The position numbers and the translations under genes are program-made. 64,000 nucleotides of DNA, taken from the NCBI GenBank assembly GCA_913061315.1, contig CAJXUC010000005.1:42485-106484 (forward strand). The letters run 5' to 3'. This stretch comes from an uncultured Gammaproteobacteria bacterium. GTDB lineage: Bacteria > Pseudomonadota > Gammaproteobacteria > GCA-001735895. Below, piece by piece: positions 34,496 through 43,259 of the stretch. Below the pieces are notes generated by a model. That model was not told the DNA's origin. It worked only from the letters and a program-made list of their open reading frames with translations, and searched no databases. The number at the start of each line of letters is the position of its first letter. Within the stretch, counting starts at the first letter, position 1.

Positions 34496-35077
34496 TCAGG
34501 CTTTTGCTGGACTATCATTAGCTGGCGGATTTGGTAACCAATCAAGATCTTGGAAACCACGATCGAAATAACCACCTGTTTCATAAGATGAACCTTCATA
34601 ACCAAAATGGGCCCATGCCATCTCATTGTTGTATAAAGAAACAACTGAAGTACCTCTTATTTTTTCAAAGAAATCAGTCCCTGCCATTTTTATAACCAAA
34701 TTTTCACGTTGCAAGTAGTCAAGACTAGACCAGTCTCCATTAGCACTTTTATTCAGCGCCATAAGACCATTACGTAGCAGTGTGGCAACGCTAGGGTCTT
34801 CTACAGCAGATGCGTCCAAGTCTTTCACTACCAATGCATAAACCGCATCATCTAACTGATCGTGGGGGAAAATTGCTCGAGTAACTTGAAGGATGCTATT
34901 TGCTTCTTCACTACTTAAAGCCTTGGTCGTCAACGCCCAGCTACTACTAGGTGCCAGTGTCGCCAAAATCCCACTACTAGCAGCTAACGTCCCCATTAGT
35001 ACACCTGCTCCAGTCTTTAAAAACTGGCGTCGACTGACCCCTTTCTTTCCGTCCAACTCTACATAACTTTTGCTCAT
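34496..35077 (-). CDS. gluconate 2-dehydrogenase subunit 3-like protein with Tat signal
   Basis: A 193-residue small subunit of a GMC-type periplasmic dehydrogenase. The N-terminus carries a Tat signal (SRRQFLKTGAGVLMGTLAAS, cleavage near SSSWA). The mature part has AIFPHDQLDDAVYALVV and the C-terminal NEMAWAHFGYEGSSYETGG, both typical of subunit 3. It would carry the leaderless large subunit, encoded 31 bases downstream, across the membrane. Confidence 0.87.
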   Translation of the reverse strand: MSKSYVELDGKKGVSRRQFLKTGAGVLMGTLAASSGILATLAPSSSWALTTKALSSEEANSILQVTRAIFPHDQLDDAVYALVVKDLDASAVEDPSVATLLRNGLMALNKSANGDWSSLDYLQRENLVIKMAGTDFFEKIRGTSVVSLYNNEMAWAHFGYEGSSYETGGYFDRGFQDLDWLPNPPANDSPAKA

Positions 35078-35146
35078 ATTCCCTTCCTCTCTTCAATGTT
35101 TATTTTTAAATTATTAACTTTTTTAAATTTGGTTATGGTGGTTTTT

Positions 35147-35545
35147 TTATTGATAATGTCCATGTCTTTGAAGCACTTCAATTTCATAACCATCTGGATC
35201 AGTGATAAAGAAGAAACGCGCTAACAAATGGTCATTTGGCGCAAAAGTAACAATATCAGTCGGAGAAAAACCCAACTCCAAAAAGCGACCATGCTCAATA
35301 TCAAGATCATCAACACAAAAGGCTATATGCCCATATCCGCTTCCATGCGTATAGGCAACGGTCTCACCCTTGTTCAATGTCAATTCAATTTCATGGGTAC
35401 TTTCATCATTTTTCAAGTAAACCAGAGCAAAGTCGTCGAAATCAAGTTCATGAGATGGCGTCAGTCCAAAAGCTTGCTCATAGAAGATTTTGGACCGCTC
35501 GAGGTCGAGCACCCTGATCATGCTGTGAATGATTTTTGCCATCAA
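35147..35545 (-). CDS. gloA: glyoxalase I (lactoylglutathione lyase)
   Basis: A 132-residue VOC-fold enzyme that isomerises the methylglyoxal-glutathione adduct to lactoylglutathione. Metal-binding residues appear in HSMIRVLDLERS, HEIELTLN, YGHIAFCVDDL and DPDGYEIEVLQR. SMIRVLDLERSKIFYEQAFG is the strong family N-terminus. The length matches GloA (about 135). It lies just downstream of the GMC pair's promoter region but has its own gap of 69 bases. Confidence 0.9.
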   Translation of the reverse strand: MMAKIIHSMIRVLDLERSKIFYEQAFGLTPSHELDFDDFALVYLKNDESTHEIELTLNKGETVAYTHGSGYGHIAFCVDDLDIEHGRFLELGFSPTDIVTFAPNDHLLARFFFITDPDGYEIEVLQRHGHYQ

Positions 35546-35754
35546 CTTCCCCTGAAATTTCTTAAAATTGAATAGTTAGTATAGAGTTCTGATACGAGAG
35601 GGTGGTAGTATGGGATTACTACAATGCTGTTCTAAGGAATTATTTTTATAAAAAATGTTCTAACGACAATAAATAACTCCGCATAAATTTGATAAATCCA
35701 ACATAGCTGAACTGTTGTAGACTGTTTTTATAAAATTACTGAAGGTAGATCGAA

Positions 35755-36087
35755 ATGTGTCAGATATATGCAAGTACAAAGCCTGAGCGCTACGATAGCA
35801 TTTCACATTCACTTCGTATTCAAGGGTGCGTTACTAGCATTCGGCTAGAGAAGGAATTCTGGTGCATACTTGAAGAAATGGCTATAGCAGAAGATAGAAC
35901 ACCTTCTGAATTAATCAACGTACTATATAAAGAAGTTCACCAGAATTATGGCGAAGTAAAAAACTTCACCTCTTTTTTACGAACAGCATGCACAATCTAC
36001 CTTGCTCGAAAAAGTAGCATGGAAGATGTAGTGTTGTCAGAACCAACGCTACAACCTCCTCTGCATAGTGTGTCGTGTAACAAGTAA
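35755..36087 (+). CDS. ribbon-helix-helix domain protein
   Basis: A 110-residue protein whose middle part matches the RHH_4-type fold: LRIQGCVTSIRLEKEFWCIL gives the beta strand and first helix, EDRTPSELINVLYKEV the second. Such proteins are often stand-alone in proteobacteria and may bind DNA as dimers. It is not beside a toxin gene, so an antitoxin role is not supported. The start ATG follows GAAGGTAGATCGAA. Confidence 0.75.
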   Translation: MCQIYASTKPERYDSISHSLRIQGCVTSIRLEKEFWCILEEMAIAEDRTPSELINVLYKEVHQNYGEVKNFTSFLRTACTIYLARKSSMEDVVLSEPTLQPPLHSVSCNK

Positions 36088-36094
36088 CCCTATG

Positions 36095-37123
36095 TTAACT
36101 CACTGCAAACGCTTCCAGCTTATCAATTAATTCTCGTGGCACTTCAACCCCATTTTTTTTAGCTTGAAGTTTAAATTTATACCTATCAGAGCCCGGTAAA
36201 CGAACACCAGGCTCACTCAATAGAGCGGTTAGCATGGTTTCCAATCGGTCGGCATACGCAGCATCTCCGCCAGGCGCAAATGTACCAGGTGATATTGCTA
36301 TGAAAAACTGGCCAACTTTCGGTTCTCCACCAGTATTGTTTTTAAAAACAGGCGCCTGAAATGAACAGTTTGGACCACTTAATATACCCGCAAGCAAATC
36401 AACTAGCATACCCAGCAGCAATCCTTTAAATCCACCCGCATGTGCTAATGCACCACCATTAATAATTGCGTTAGCATCGGTGGTATTATTACCCTCTTTG
36501 TCATACCCCCAGCCTAATGGTACTGGTATACCTTCTGCGGCGTGCTTTTTAACGGTAACCAACGCAACCTGACTGGTCGCCATGTCTGCAATTACAACTG
36601 GTTCACCACCGGGACGAGGCACACCAAATGCCATGGGATTAGTACCGAAAAAGGCACTTGCACCGGGAGCCGGAGCCACTGCCGAAGGTGAGTTAGCAAA
36701 TCCCAAGCCGATAAGACCTTTATTTGCCATACGATTAACAAACCAACCGACCACACCCGCTGAGTAGGAATCGACTATCGACAATGCGGCAATACCCTGC
36801 TGCTTCGCTAAGGCATAAAAATCAGCTTCAGCCTTTTCATAAGCGGCATGTGCAAAGCCGCTATTCGCATTAGCCCGTATTGCAGAAGGCGCAATTTTTT
36901 CATGGGTAGGATTAGCGTCTTTGTTTAATTTACCCACTTGCAGATGACCACAATACAAAGGTAAATAATTAAGACCTACTGTTCTGATACCATCACATTC
37001 AGCATCGACTACCGATTGCACCGCCATATCAAGCTGATGCCCATGAGCACCACAAGCACTCAATGCTCGCCGAGTAAGGTCGCCTACCTGCTGGAGTGAT
37101 AATGTTTGATTGCCAGTACTCAT
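36095..37123 (-). CDS. Ldh-family malate/lactate/ureidoglycolate-type dehydrogenase
   Basis: A 342-residue NAD(P)-dependent dehydrogenase of the YlbC/YiaK (Ldh2) fold, not the Rossmann type. Typical runs are DAECDGIRTVGLNYLP (first helices), NSGFAHAAYEKA, VGWFVNRMANKGLIGLGFAN (20 residues) and GGFKGLLLGMLVDLLAGILS. The start is MSTGNQ, preceded by AGGAAG at 5 bases, instead of the Met 25 codons earlier. Family members reduce 2-oxo acids such as oxaloacetate, 2,3-diketogulonate or delta-1-piperideine-2-carboxylate; the substrate here is open. Confidence 0.85.
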   Translation of the reverse strand: MSTGNQTLSLQQVGDLTRRALSACGAHGHQLDMAVQSVVDAECDGIRTVGLNYLPLYCGHLQVGKLNKDANPTHEKIAPSAIRANANSGFAHAAYEKAEADFYALAKQQGIAALSIVDSYSAGVVGWFVNRMANKGLIGLGFANSPSAVAPAPGASAFFGTNPMAFGVPRPGGEPVVIADMATSQVALVTVKKHAAEGIPVPLGWGYDKEGNNTTDANAIINGGALAHAGGFKGLLLGMLVDLLAGILSGPNCSFQAPVFKNNTGGEPKVGQFFIAISPGTFAPGGDAAYADRLETMLTALLSEPGVRLPGSDRYKFKLQAKKNGVEVPRELIDKLEAFAVS

Positions 37124-37283
37124 GTTACTTCCTATTTTTAATCCATTTTTAAAGCTTACGTAGTGTGAAACAATGATACAAGCGAGGCAATTAATCAAAT
37201 AATAAACAGAAGACTAATTCGGTAATAATCAAAAACCAATGTTCCACCAAGTTTCAATAATCATCGCTGGCAGAAGAAAGCAT

Positions 37284-37931
37284 TTATGGTGACAAGCGGT
37301 CCATTACCCATTGATCCCCATTGGGTTGATATGACACTCGGTCATGTAACCGGTTTACCAGTCCTTGCCAAAATTCGAATGACTGTGGTTTAAGCCGATA
37401 TCCAATCCAGCTCTCAGGTCGTGGGACGTTACCATCAGGATATTGCTCGTGTAAGCGTTTTACTTCGTCTTCCAAGGCCTGGCGATTTTTAACTACAGCG
37501 GTTTGACAAGATGATGCAGCACTAAAACGACTGCCTTCAGGCCTTGAATTAAAATAATCTTCCGCTTCACTCGCTGGCAACTCCTCTACAATGCCTTGCA
37601 CTCGAATTTGTCGACTTAAATCACGCCAATGGAATAACAACGTGGCTTGGGGGTTAACAGACAATTCTTGGCCCTTTTGGCTACGTGAATCGGTGTACCA
37701 GCAAAAGCCTCGCTCATCATAGTTTTTGAGCAATACAATCCGCGCTGATGGCATACCGTTAGCGTTAGCGGTTGCAAGCGTCATAGCGGTTGAGTCTAAC
37801 AACTGTAAATCATTCGCTTCTTTCAACCAATGTCCAAATTGACTCATTGGATCGGCATCTAGGTCGGCTTTACGTATACCTTGGGATTCATATTCACGGC
37901 GATGATCGCTGAGATCCTTTTGATTTTTCAT
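37284..37931 (-). CDS. pdxH: pyridoxine/pyridoxamine 5'-phosphate oxidase
   Basis: FMN enzyme of 215 residues that makes pyridoxal phosphate from the pyridoxine or pyridoxamine form. Landmarks are ARIVLLKNYDERGFCWYTD, QATLLFHWRDLSRQIRVQG, RFSAASSCQTAVV and the C-terminal signature SFEFWQGLVNRLHDR. The start is the second Met (MKNQKD), since GAGAGG lies 6 bases before it. It precedes the phosphoribosyltransferase gene in the other direction of reading by 23 bases, on the same strand. Confidence 0.95.
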   Translation of the reverse strand: MKNQKDLSDHRREYESQGIRKADLDADPMSQFGHWLKEANDLQLLDSTAMTLATANANGMPSARIVLLKNYDERGFCWYTDSRSQKGQELSVNPQATLLFHWRDLSRQIRVQGIVEELPASEAEDYFNSRPEGSRFSAASSCQTAVVKNRQALEDEVKRLHEQYPDGNVPRPESWIGYRLKPQSFEFWQGLVNRLHDRVSYQPNGDQWVMDRLSP

Positions 37932-37954
37932 GGTCATCCTCTCTTAGACTAACG

Positions 37955-38512
37955 CTATTCAAACAAGGTAGATATATTAGCCAAATCGCTTTTACCTTTG
38001 GCAATTTCTGATGCCTCTAGTCCAGCCAACTCGTGTGGAAAAACTAGCCATTCTTCACTTTCATGGACAAAATAATCAGGCTCAAAGTCAACTGCATTTT
38101 TAGTCGGTTTGTACCAGGGACAGGCCACTCTTATATCGCTAGGTGCGTTAAGTCGTGATTGTTTACGAATCTTTTTTATCAAAGCATCAACACTCCGGCC
38201 AGAGTCAAAGACGTCATCCACAATTAATAACTTATCATTTGCATTCGCATTTTCGATTAGGTAATGCAGTCCATGGACCCGAATTTTTTTTGCTTGCTTA
38301 TTAATGCCATAGTAAGACGATGTTCGAACTGAAATATGGTCTGTCTCGATACCTTTGTATTCAAAAAACTCTTGTACGGCTATTCCAACTGGCGCACCAC
38401 CTCGCCAAATGCCAATAATAAACTCAGGTCGAAAATTATCTTCATAGACTCGATGCGCTAAACGAAATGAGTCTTCCAGCAACTGTTGCGCAGTAATGAA
38501 TGTTTTATCCAC
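37955..38512 (-). CDS. type I phosphoribosyltransferase
   Basis: A PRT-fold protein resembling hypoxanthine-type phosphoribosyltransferases. FIIGIWRGGAPVGIAVQEFF forms the first loop and LLIVDDVFDSGRSVDALIKK is the PRPP-binding signature. The base it uses is not clear. A GTG at 38512 (LVDKTFITAQQLL) gives 185 residues and matches the usual length of relatives; the frame stays open to an ATG at 38608 (217 residues), whose first 30 residues look unlike the family. It probably shares a message with pdxH, 23 bases downstream. Confidence 0.78.
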   Translation of the reverse strand: MDKTFITAQQLLEDSFRLAHRVYEDNFRPEFIIGIWRGGAPVGIAVQEFFEYKGIETDHISVRTSSYYGINKQAKKIRVHGLHYLIENANANDKLLIVDDVFDSGRSVDALIKKIRKQSRLNAPSDIRVACPWYKPTKNAVDFEPDYFVHESEEWLVFPHELAGLEASEIAKGKSDLANISTLFE

Positions 38513-38650
38513 TAGATGTTGATACCTAAAAATAGAATGTGCTATTTTGGCACAAGCCTTGCTTACCGACCAGACCAGCTTGAACAAAAAATCAAGCCAT
38601 TCAATCATTCGACCCGACTTCAGATTAAGATATTAAATCGATTCACTTTA

Positions 38651-41023
38651 TTAGACCCTGCTGAAGGAAAACTTACCCACAGGGACAGCGTCAGAAAAAA
38701 AGAAACCTTGGGCATAATCACAACCCGCTTTTGTTAAAAGCACTCTCTGCTGTTCGGTCTCGACTCCTTCTGCGATAACCTTTAACTTGAGTTTATGCGC
38801 CATCATGATAATGGCCTCACACATGACTAGACTATCAGATCCTAACGCCATTTCTTTAACAAAAGACCGATCAATTTTAAGATAATCAATTTCAAACTTT
38901 TGTAAATAAGACAGCGATGAATATCCAGTTCCAAAGTCATCTAATGAAATAGTCATACCACTACTTCTTAACTGAATGAGGTGTTGACTCACTTCTAGCC
39001 TATTTTCCATCAGTAGTCCCTCCTTAATTTCGATACCGAGAGAATTACCAGGCAAACCCGCTTGTTTCAACTTGTCTATCCAGCTTAAAATATTAATGCC
39101 ATCGTCCCTAAAGTGGGCTAACGATGTATTAATACTGATCTCAAAATCAGGACATTGCACTTTACGCCACTCAATTAGCTGTCTTATAACTTGTTCGAAA
39201 ACCCAATTTCCCAAACCAATAACCAAGCCAATTTCTTCAGCAAGTGGAATAAATTTGTCTGGTAAAATTAAACCCTGTTGCGGATGTTGCCAACGTAACA
39301 ATGCTTCTGCTTTTTGAATTTCACCTGTTTTAAGGTTAACAATTGGCTGATAATAAACTACCAACTGTTGATCTGACAGTCGTTGGTTCGACAATGCATG
39401 ATGTAGGTCTTTTACCATCGACATTCTATTCATTGCAATTTGATGCATTGTTTTTTCAAAGTGTTGGAAACGATTTCGACCTTTTGACTTTGCCACGTAC
39501 ATCGCCTGATCAGCATTTTTTAATAGCGTTTCAATGTCTTTTGCATTATCAGGATAAACCGTAATTCCCATGCTGGCTGACAGATGAATGACTTCATCAT
39601 CAAGATAAAATGGCTTTGAAAGTGCTTCGATAACCTTAGATGCTACCCGATCAACATCACTGCCGGCCTGAAGCTCACCCATCACAATCGTAAACTCATC
39701 CCCCCCTAATCGAGCAACAGTATCGATTGTCCTGACACAATGAAGCAATCGCTCAGCGACAACAATTAATAACTGATCCCCCTTTTCATGTCCAAGTGTA
39801 TCGTTAACATCTTTAAAATGGTCTAAATCCAGAAAAAGTAATGCGACTTGTCTATTAACACGCTGCGCTTTAAAAATCTCATAGCCGAGTCTGTCCTCCA
39901 GAAGATGACGATTAGGCAGCCCAGTCAGTGCATCATAATTCGCTTGGCGCTGAATAACCGAATCAGCAAGATCGCGTTCGATTGCAATACTGATTAGGTT
40001 CGCTGTTTGCTCAATCAAATGAATATCGGCCTCGTTAGGCGTGCTAATTTCATGTGTACTGATAGAAAACGCCCCCAACATTTTACCTTCGACACTCTTG
40101 ATGGGCTGAGACCAACTTGATGACAGACCAGCTCGTTTGGCTGAAGCTGCGTAATGTGAAGAATAAGGGTGCGTTTGTAAATTTTCAATAACATAACGCT
40201 CACCAGTAGCAACTGCTGTGCCACTGGCACCACCACCCACTTTGATCGGAATAGTCTTTAACGCATCTTGATAGAATTTCGGTAATGTAGGCGAAGCATG
40301 AATTCGCAACGAATGTGTTTCTTCATTGACTAACAGGACACAGCCCACCATTTTTGGGTATTGTTCTTCGATCTCAAGGACAATGAACTCCATTATCTGG
40401 TTCAACGGGAATCCTCGCGACACCATTTCTAGACATCGATTACGTGATTGCTCATTGGCTTCCTTTATTTTTAACTCAGCAAGAGCTTCTATCAAACGGC
40501 TCTCTGAGTTTTTTAATTTAGAAGTCAATGTAAGTAGGTCAGGCGAGTTAATTTCCTTTTCAACAAGGCTAGAGAGATCTTTTAGCAAGGCGATGTCTTC
40601 TGCCGAAAACTGGCGTGCCTGATAAGCCAAAATACACAGGGTTCCCATGATTTGATTATTCGCAGCTTTGAGCGGTTGACCTGCATAAAACCGAATATGA
40701 GGCTCCCCAATCACAATTGGATTATCCGAAAATCGTTGATCCAACTTTGCATCAGGAATAACAAACACTTCGTCGTACAAAATAGCATGCCCACAAAATG
40801 AAATACTTCGAGGCATTTCAGTCAAATCTAAACCCAAAGATGATTTGAACCATTGACGGTCTGTGTCGACGAGACTAATCAGCACAATAGGCGCATCAAA
40901 TACTCGCTGTGCAATCCGAGTTAATCGGTTATATCGTTCTTCAGTACGTGTATCTAACACGCTTAAATTATAAAGAGTTCTTATTCTTAACGCTTCCCTT
41001 CCTGGAAAATCAGGCTCCTTCAC
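38651..41023 (-). CDS. GAF-GAF-GGDEF-EAL cyclic-di-GMP protein
   Basis: A 790-residue soluble regulator of cyclic di-GMP. Order: GAF (about 20-160, with RSISFCGHAIL), GAF (about 205-350, with GGGASGTAVATGERYVIENL), GGDEF (about 365-525) and EAL (about 540-785). The cyclase motif RLGGDEF is intact, as are the phosphodiesterase residues in KAEALLRWQHP and SLDDFGTGYSSLSYL, so both activities are possible. GTG 41023 follows GGGAGAGG and is preferred to the start eight codons upstream. No membrane helix. It lies alone, divergent from iadA. Confidence 0.88.
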   Translation of the reverse strand: MKEPDFPGREALRIRTLYNLSVLDTRTEERYNRLTRIAQRVFDAPIVLISLVDTDRQWFKSSLGLDLTEMPRSISFCGHAILYDEVFVIPDAKLDQRFSDNPIVIGEPHIRFYAGQPLKAANNQIMGTLCILAYQARQFSAEDIALLKDLSSLVEKEINSPDLLTLTSKLKNSESRLIEALAELKIKEANEQSRNRCLEMVSRGFPLNQIMEFIVLEIEEQYPKMVGCVLLVNEETHSLRIHASPTLPKFYQDALKTIPIKVGGGASGTAVATGERYVIENLQTHPYSSHYAASAKRAGLSSSWSQPIKSVEGKMLGAFSISTHEISTPNEADIHLIEQTANLISIAIERDLADSVIQRQANYDALTGLPNRHLLEDRLGYEIFKAQRVNRQVALLFLDLDHFKDVNDTLGHEKGDQLLIVVAERLLHCVRTIDTVARLGGDEFTIVMGELQAGSDVDRVASKVIEALSKPFYLDDEVIHLSASMGITVYPDNAKDIETLLKNADQAMYVAKSKGRNRFQHFEKTMHQIAMNRMSMVKDLHHALSNQRLSDQQLVVYYQPIVNLKTGEIQKAEALLRWQHPQQGLILPDKFIPLAEEIGLVIGLGNWVFEQVIRQLIEWRKVQCPDFEISINTSLAHFRDDGINILSWIDKLKQAGLPGNSLGIEIKEGLLMENRLEVSQHLIQLRSSGMTISLDDFGTGYSSLSYLQKFEIDYLKIDRSFVKEMALGSDSLVMCEAIIMMAHKLKLKVIAEGVETEQQRVLLTKAGCDYAQGFFFSDAVPVGKFSFSRV

Positions 41024-41144
41024 TTTACCTCTCCCATAAACCACCAAACAAAAACAAACAGACTATTTCAGTCTTATAGAGTATTTTTGCTTGCCTTGCT
41101 CTAATATGTATTTTTACTCACTCGATTTACCAGAACCTAAGCCC

Positions 41145-42308
41145 ATGTTTGAATTAATTACCAATGCTAATTTATACTCGCCGTTATCACAGGGCATTAA
41201 ACATCTGCTTATCTGTTCGGGTAAAATTGTTTCTATTACCAACAGAATTCCAATGCTTGACGATCAGTTTGAGGTTTTTCAAACCGACTTAAATGGCGCC
41301 AGGTTAATACCTGGCTTTATCGATGCGCATGCTCATATTACAGGCGGTGGAGGAGAAGCAGGTCCATCAACGCGAGTGCCACCGTTACATTTAAGTCAGT
41401 ACACACAAGCTGGTGTTACCAGTGTGGTTGGTTTGCTTGGCACTGACGACTTAACTCGGAGTCCACAGACGTTACTAACTCAAGTCATGGGGTTGCGTGA
41501 AGAGGGTCTATCAGCCTGGTGTTACACCGGCGGTTATCATGTGCCAGCCGTCACGTTAACTCAATCAGTGCGGAGTGATATAGTGAACTTAGAACCCGTG
41601 ATTGGTGTTGGAGAGGTAGCCATTAGTGATCATCGATCCAGCCAACCCACAATGGATGAAATTTTACGGTTGGCGAGTGAGACACACGTTGCAGGATTGA
41701 TGACAGGCAAAGCAGGTATTGTTCATTTTCACTTGGGTGACGGGGCTCGAGGTTTATCTATGATTCGTGATTGTCTCGACACTTGCGAAATTCCAGCACG
41801 CGTTTTTAACCCGACCCACGTTAACCGAAATAAAATATTATTTGAAGAAGCCTGCGCCATAACGGGCCGAGGGTGCACCGTTGATATTACCGCCTTTCCT
41901 GCAGATGAAAGTGATACCGGCTGGGTAGCGCAAGATGCAGTTGCTCGATATTTTGATCAAGGCTACGACCCAACAAAGCTAACCATTAGTTCAGATGGTG
42001 GGGGCTGCCTGCCTAGTTTTAATGCTCAAGGCGAACTACTCAAAATGGGCTTTGCAAAATCATCAGCAATGGCCGAGACATTTAAGGCTATGCTTGACCT
42101 TAACTTGCCAATAGAAAAGGTATTGCCATTGATGACTAGTAATGTGGCTAGTCTGCTAAAATTTCATCAAAAAGGAAATATTGCATCTGGTTTTGATGCT
42201 GATTTATTGGTTTTAAATGACCGTCATCAAATTGAAAGCGTCATGGCCAATGGTGTTTGGCATATTAAAAATCAGCAGCAGCTTGTCCACGGACTATTTG
42301 AGCAATGA
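41145..42308 (+). CDS. iadA: isoaspartyl dipeptidase
   Basis: Amidohydrolase of 387 residues that splits beta-aspartyl dipeptides, here probably the beta-Asp-Arg released from cyanophycin. Metal ligands appear in GFIDAHAHITGGGGEAG, then the His residues in GIVHFHLGDG and NPTHVNRNK, and catalytic Asp in TISSDGGG. At the place of the carboxylated bridging Lys of E. coli IadA the sequence reads VGEVAISDHRS, i.e. Glu instead of Lys (alignment from memory). ATG 41145 gives a length near E. coli IadA (390). It leads the iadA-cphB-cphA cassette. Confidence 0.92.
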   Translation: MFELITNANLYSPLSQGIKHLLICSGKIVSITNRIPMLDDQFEVFQTDLNGARLIPGFIDAHAHITGGGGEAGPSTRVPPLHLSQYTQAGVTSVVGLLGTDDLTRSPQTLLTQVMGLREEGLSAWCYTGGYHVPAVTLTQSVRSDIVNLEPVIGVGEVAISDHRSSQPTMDEILRLASETHVAGLMTGKAGIVHFHLGDGARGLSMIRDCLDTCEIPARVFNPTHVNRNKILFEEACAITGRGCTVDITAFPADESDTGWVAQDAVARYFDQGYDPTKLTISSDGGGCLPSFNAQGELLKMGFAKSSAMAETFKAMLDLNLPIEKVLPLMTSNVASLLKFHQKGNIASGFDADLLVLNDRHQIESVMANGVWHIKNQQQLVHGLFEQ

Positions 42309-42363
42309 TCATTAAAAAAACACTGATAAAATATAAATATAATAAATTAGAGGTTTATTAAAA

Positions 42364-43188
42364 GTGCCCCCTTCCCCAGAAAAAAATGGCCAGCGCCGTG
42401 GTTATGTTATCCCTATAGGGGGTGCAGAAGAGCGCACTAGTTCGGCCACAGTGTTAAAAAAATTCGTCAAATTATGCGGAGGCAGCTCAGCTTGCATTGT
42501 GATCATACCAACCGCTTCCAATTTATCTGATACAGGTGACAAATACATAAAGATTTTTGAAAAACTGGGTGTCGCAAAAGCCATATCACTATCAATCAAT
42601 GAACGAAGCGAGGCCAGTCGACCGGATTACATTAAGGCACTCGACAATGCAACGGGGATATTTATCACTGGCGGCAATCAATTACGTTTGTCGACTATTC
42701 TTGGCGGCACCGAAGTTGCTCAAAAAATAAGACGATTAAACGCACAGGGTGTGCACGTTGCTGGCACCTCGGCCGGTGCAGCAATTATGCCAGAGCACAT
42801 GATTGCAGGTGGTTCTACTGGGTCAGTCCCTTCAGCTGACGGCGTTAACTTAGCACCAGGTCTTGGCCTTACCAATGCGTTACTGATTGACCAGCACTTT
42901 AGCCAACGCGATCGACTTGGCCGATTATTAACGGCAATATCTTATAATCCATTTATGCTCGGTGTTGGTATTGACGAGGACACCGCCATCTTCATCGATG
43001 CAGATCATAAATTTGAAGTGGTGGGCAGTGGTGCCGTGACCGTCATAGATCCGATTGATCTCAGCTATTCTTCAATGAGCAAGGCTTCAAAAAAAGATGC
43101 CCTCAGCTTGCTCGACTTGAAACTGCATATTTTATCCAAAGGCTGTCGATTCAATATTCAAGAAAGGAAACCTTATCCTCCAAAATAG
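42364..43188 (+). CDS. cphB: cyanophycinase
   Basis: Serine exopeptidase (peptidase family S51) of 274 residues that cuts cyanophycin into beta-Asp-Arg dipeptides. The nucleophile is in VAGTSAGAAIMPEHMIAGG, and IDQHFSQRDRLGRLLTA with GVGIDEDTA are characteristic. It begins with GTG, 10 bases after AGAGG, and lies 55 bases after iadA and 71 before cphA, forming a synthesis-and-breakdown operon for this nitrogen polymer. Confidence 0.95.
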   Translation: MPPSPEKNGQRRGYVIPIGGAEERTSSATVLKKFVKLCGGSSACIVIIPTASNLSDTGDKYIKIFEKLGVAKAISLSINERSEASRPDYIKALDNATGIFITGGNQLRLSTILGGTEVAQKIRRLNAQGVHVAGTSAGAAIMPEHMIAGGSTGSVPSADGVNLAPGLGLTNALLIDQHFSQRDRLGRLLTAISYNPFMLGVGIDEDTAIFIDADHKFEVVGSGAVTVIDPIDLSYSSMSKASKKDALSLLDLKLHILSKGCRFNIQERKPYPPK

Positions 43189-43259
43189 AAATATATATAA
43201 CCAAAAGCTATAAAGAGTTAAAAATCGCCATTTAATAAAGTCACTGACAAGGAGCATTT

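Noticed and set aside
35755..36087. Antitoxin of a toxin-antitoxin pair
   Set aside because: No toxin-sized gene is adjacent in the same direction; the next gene is a convergent dehydrogenase.
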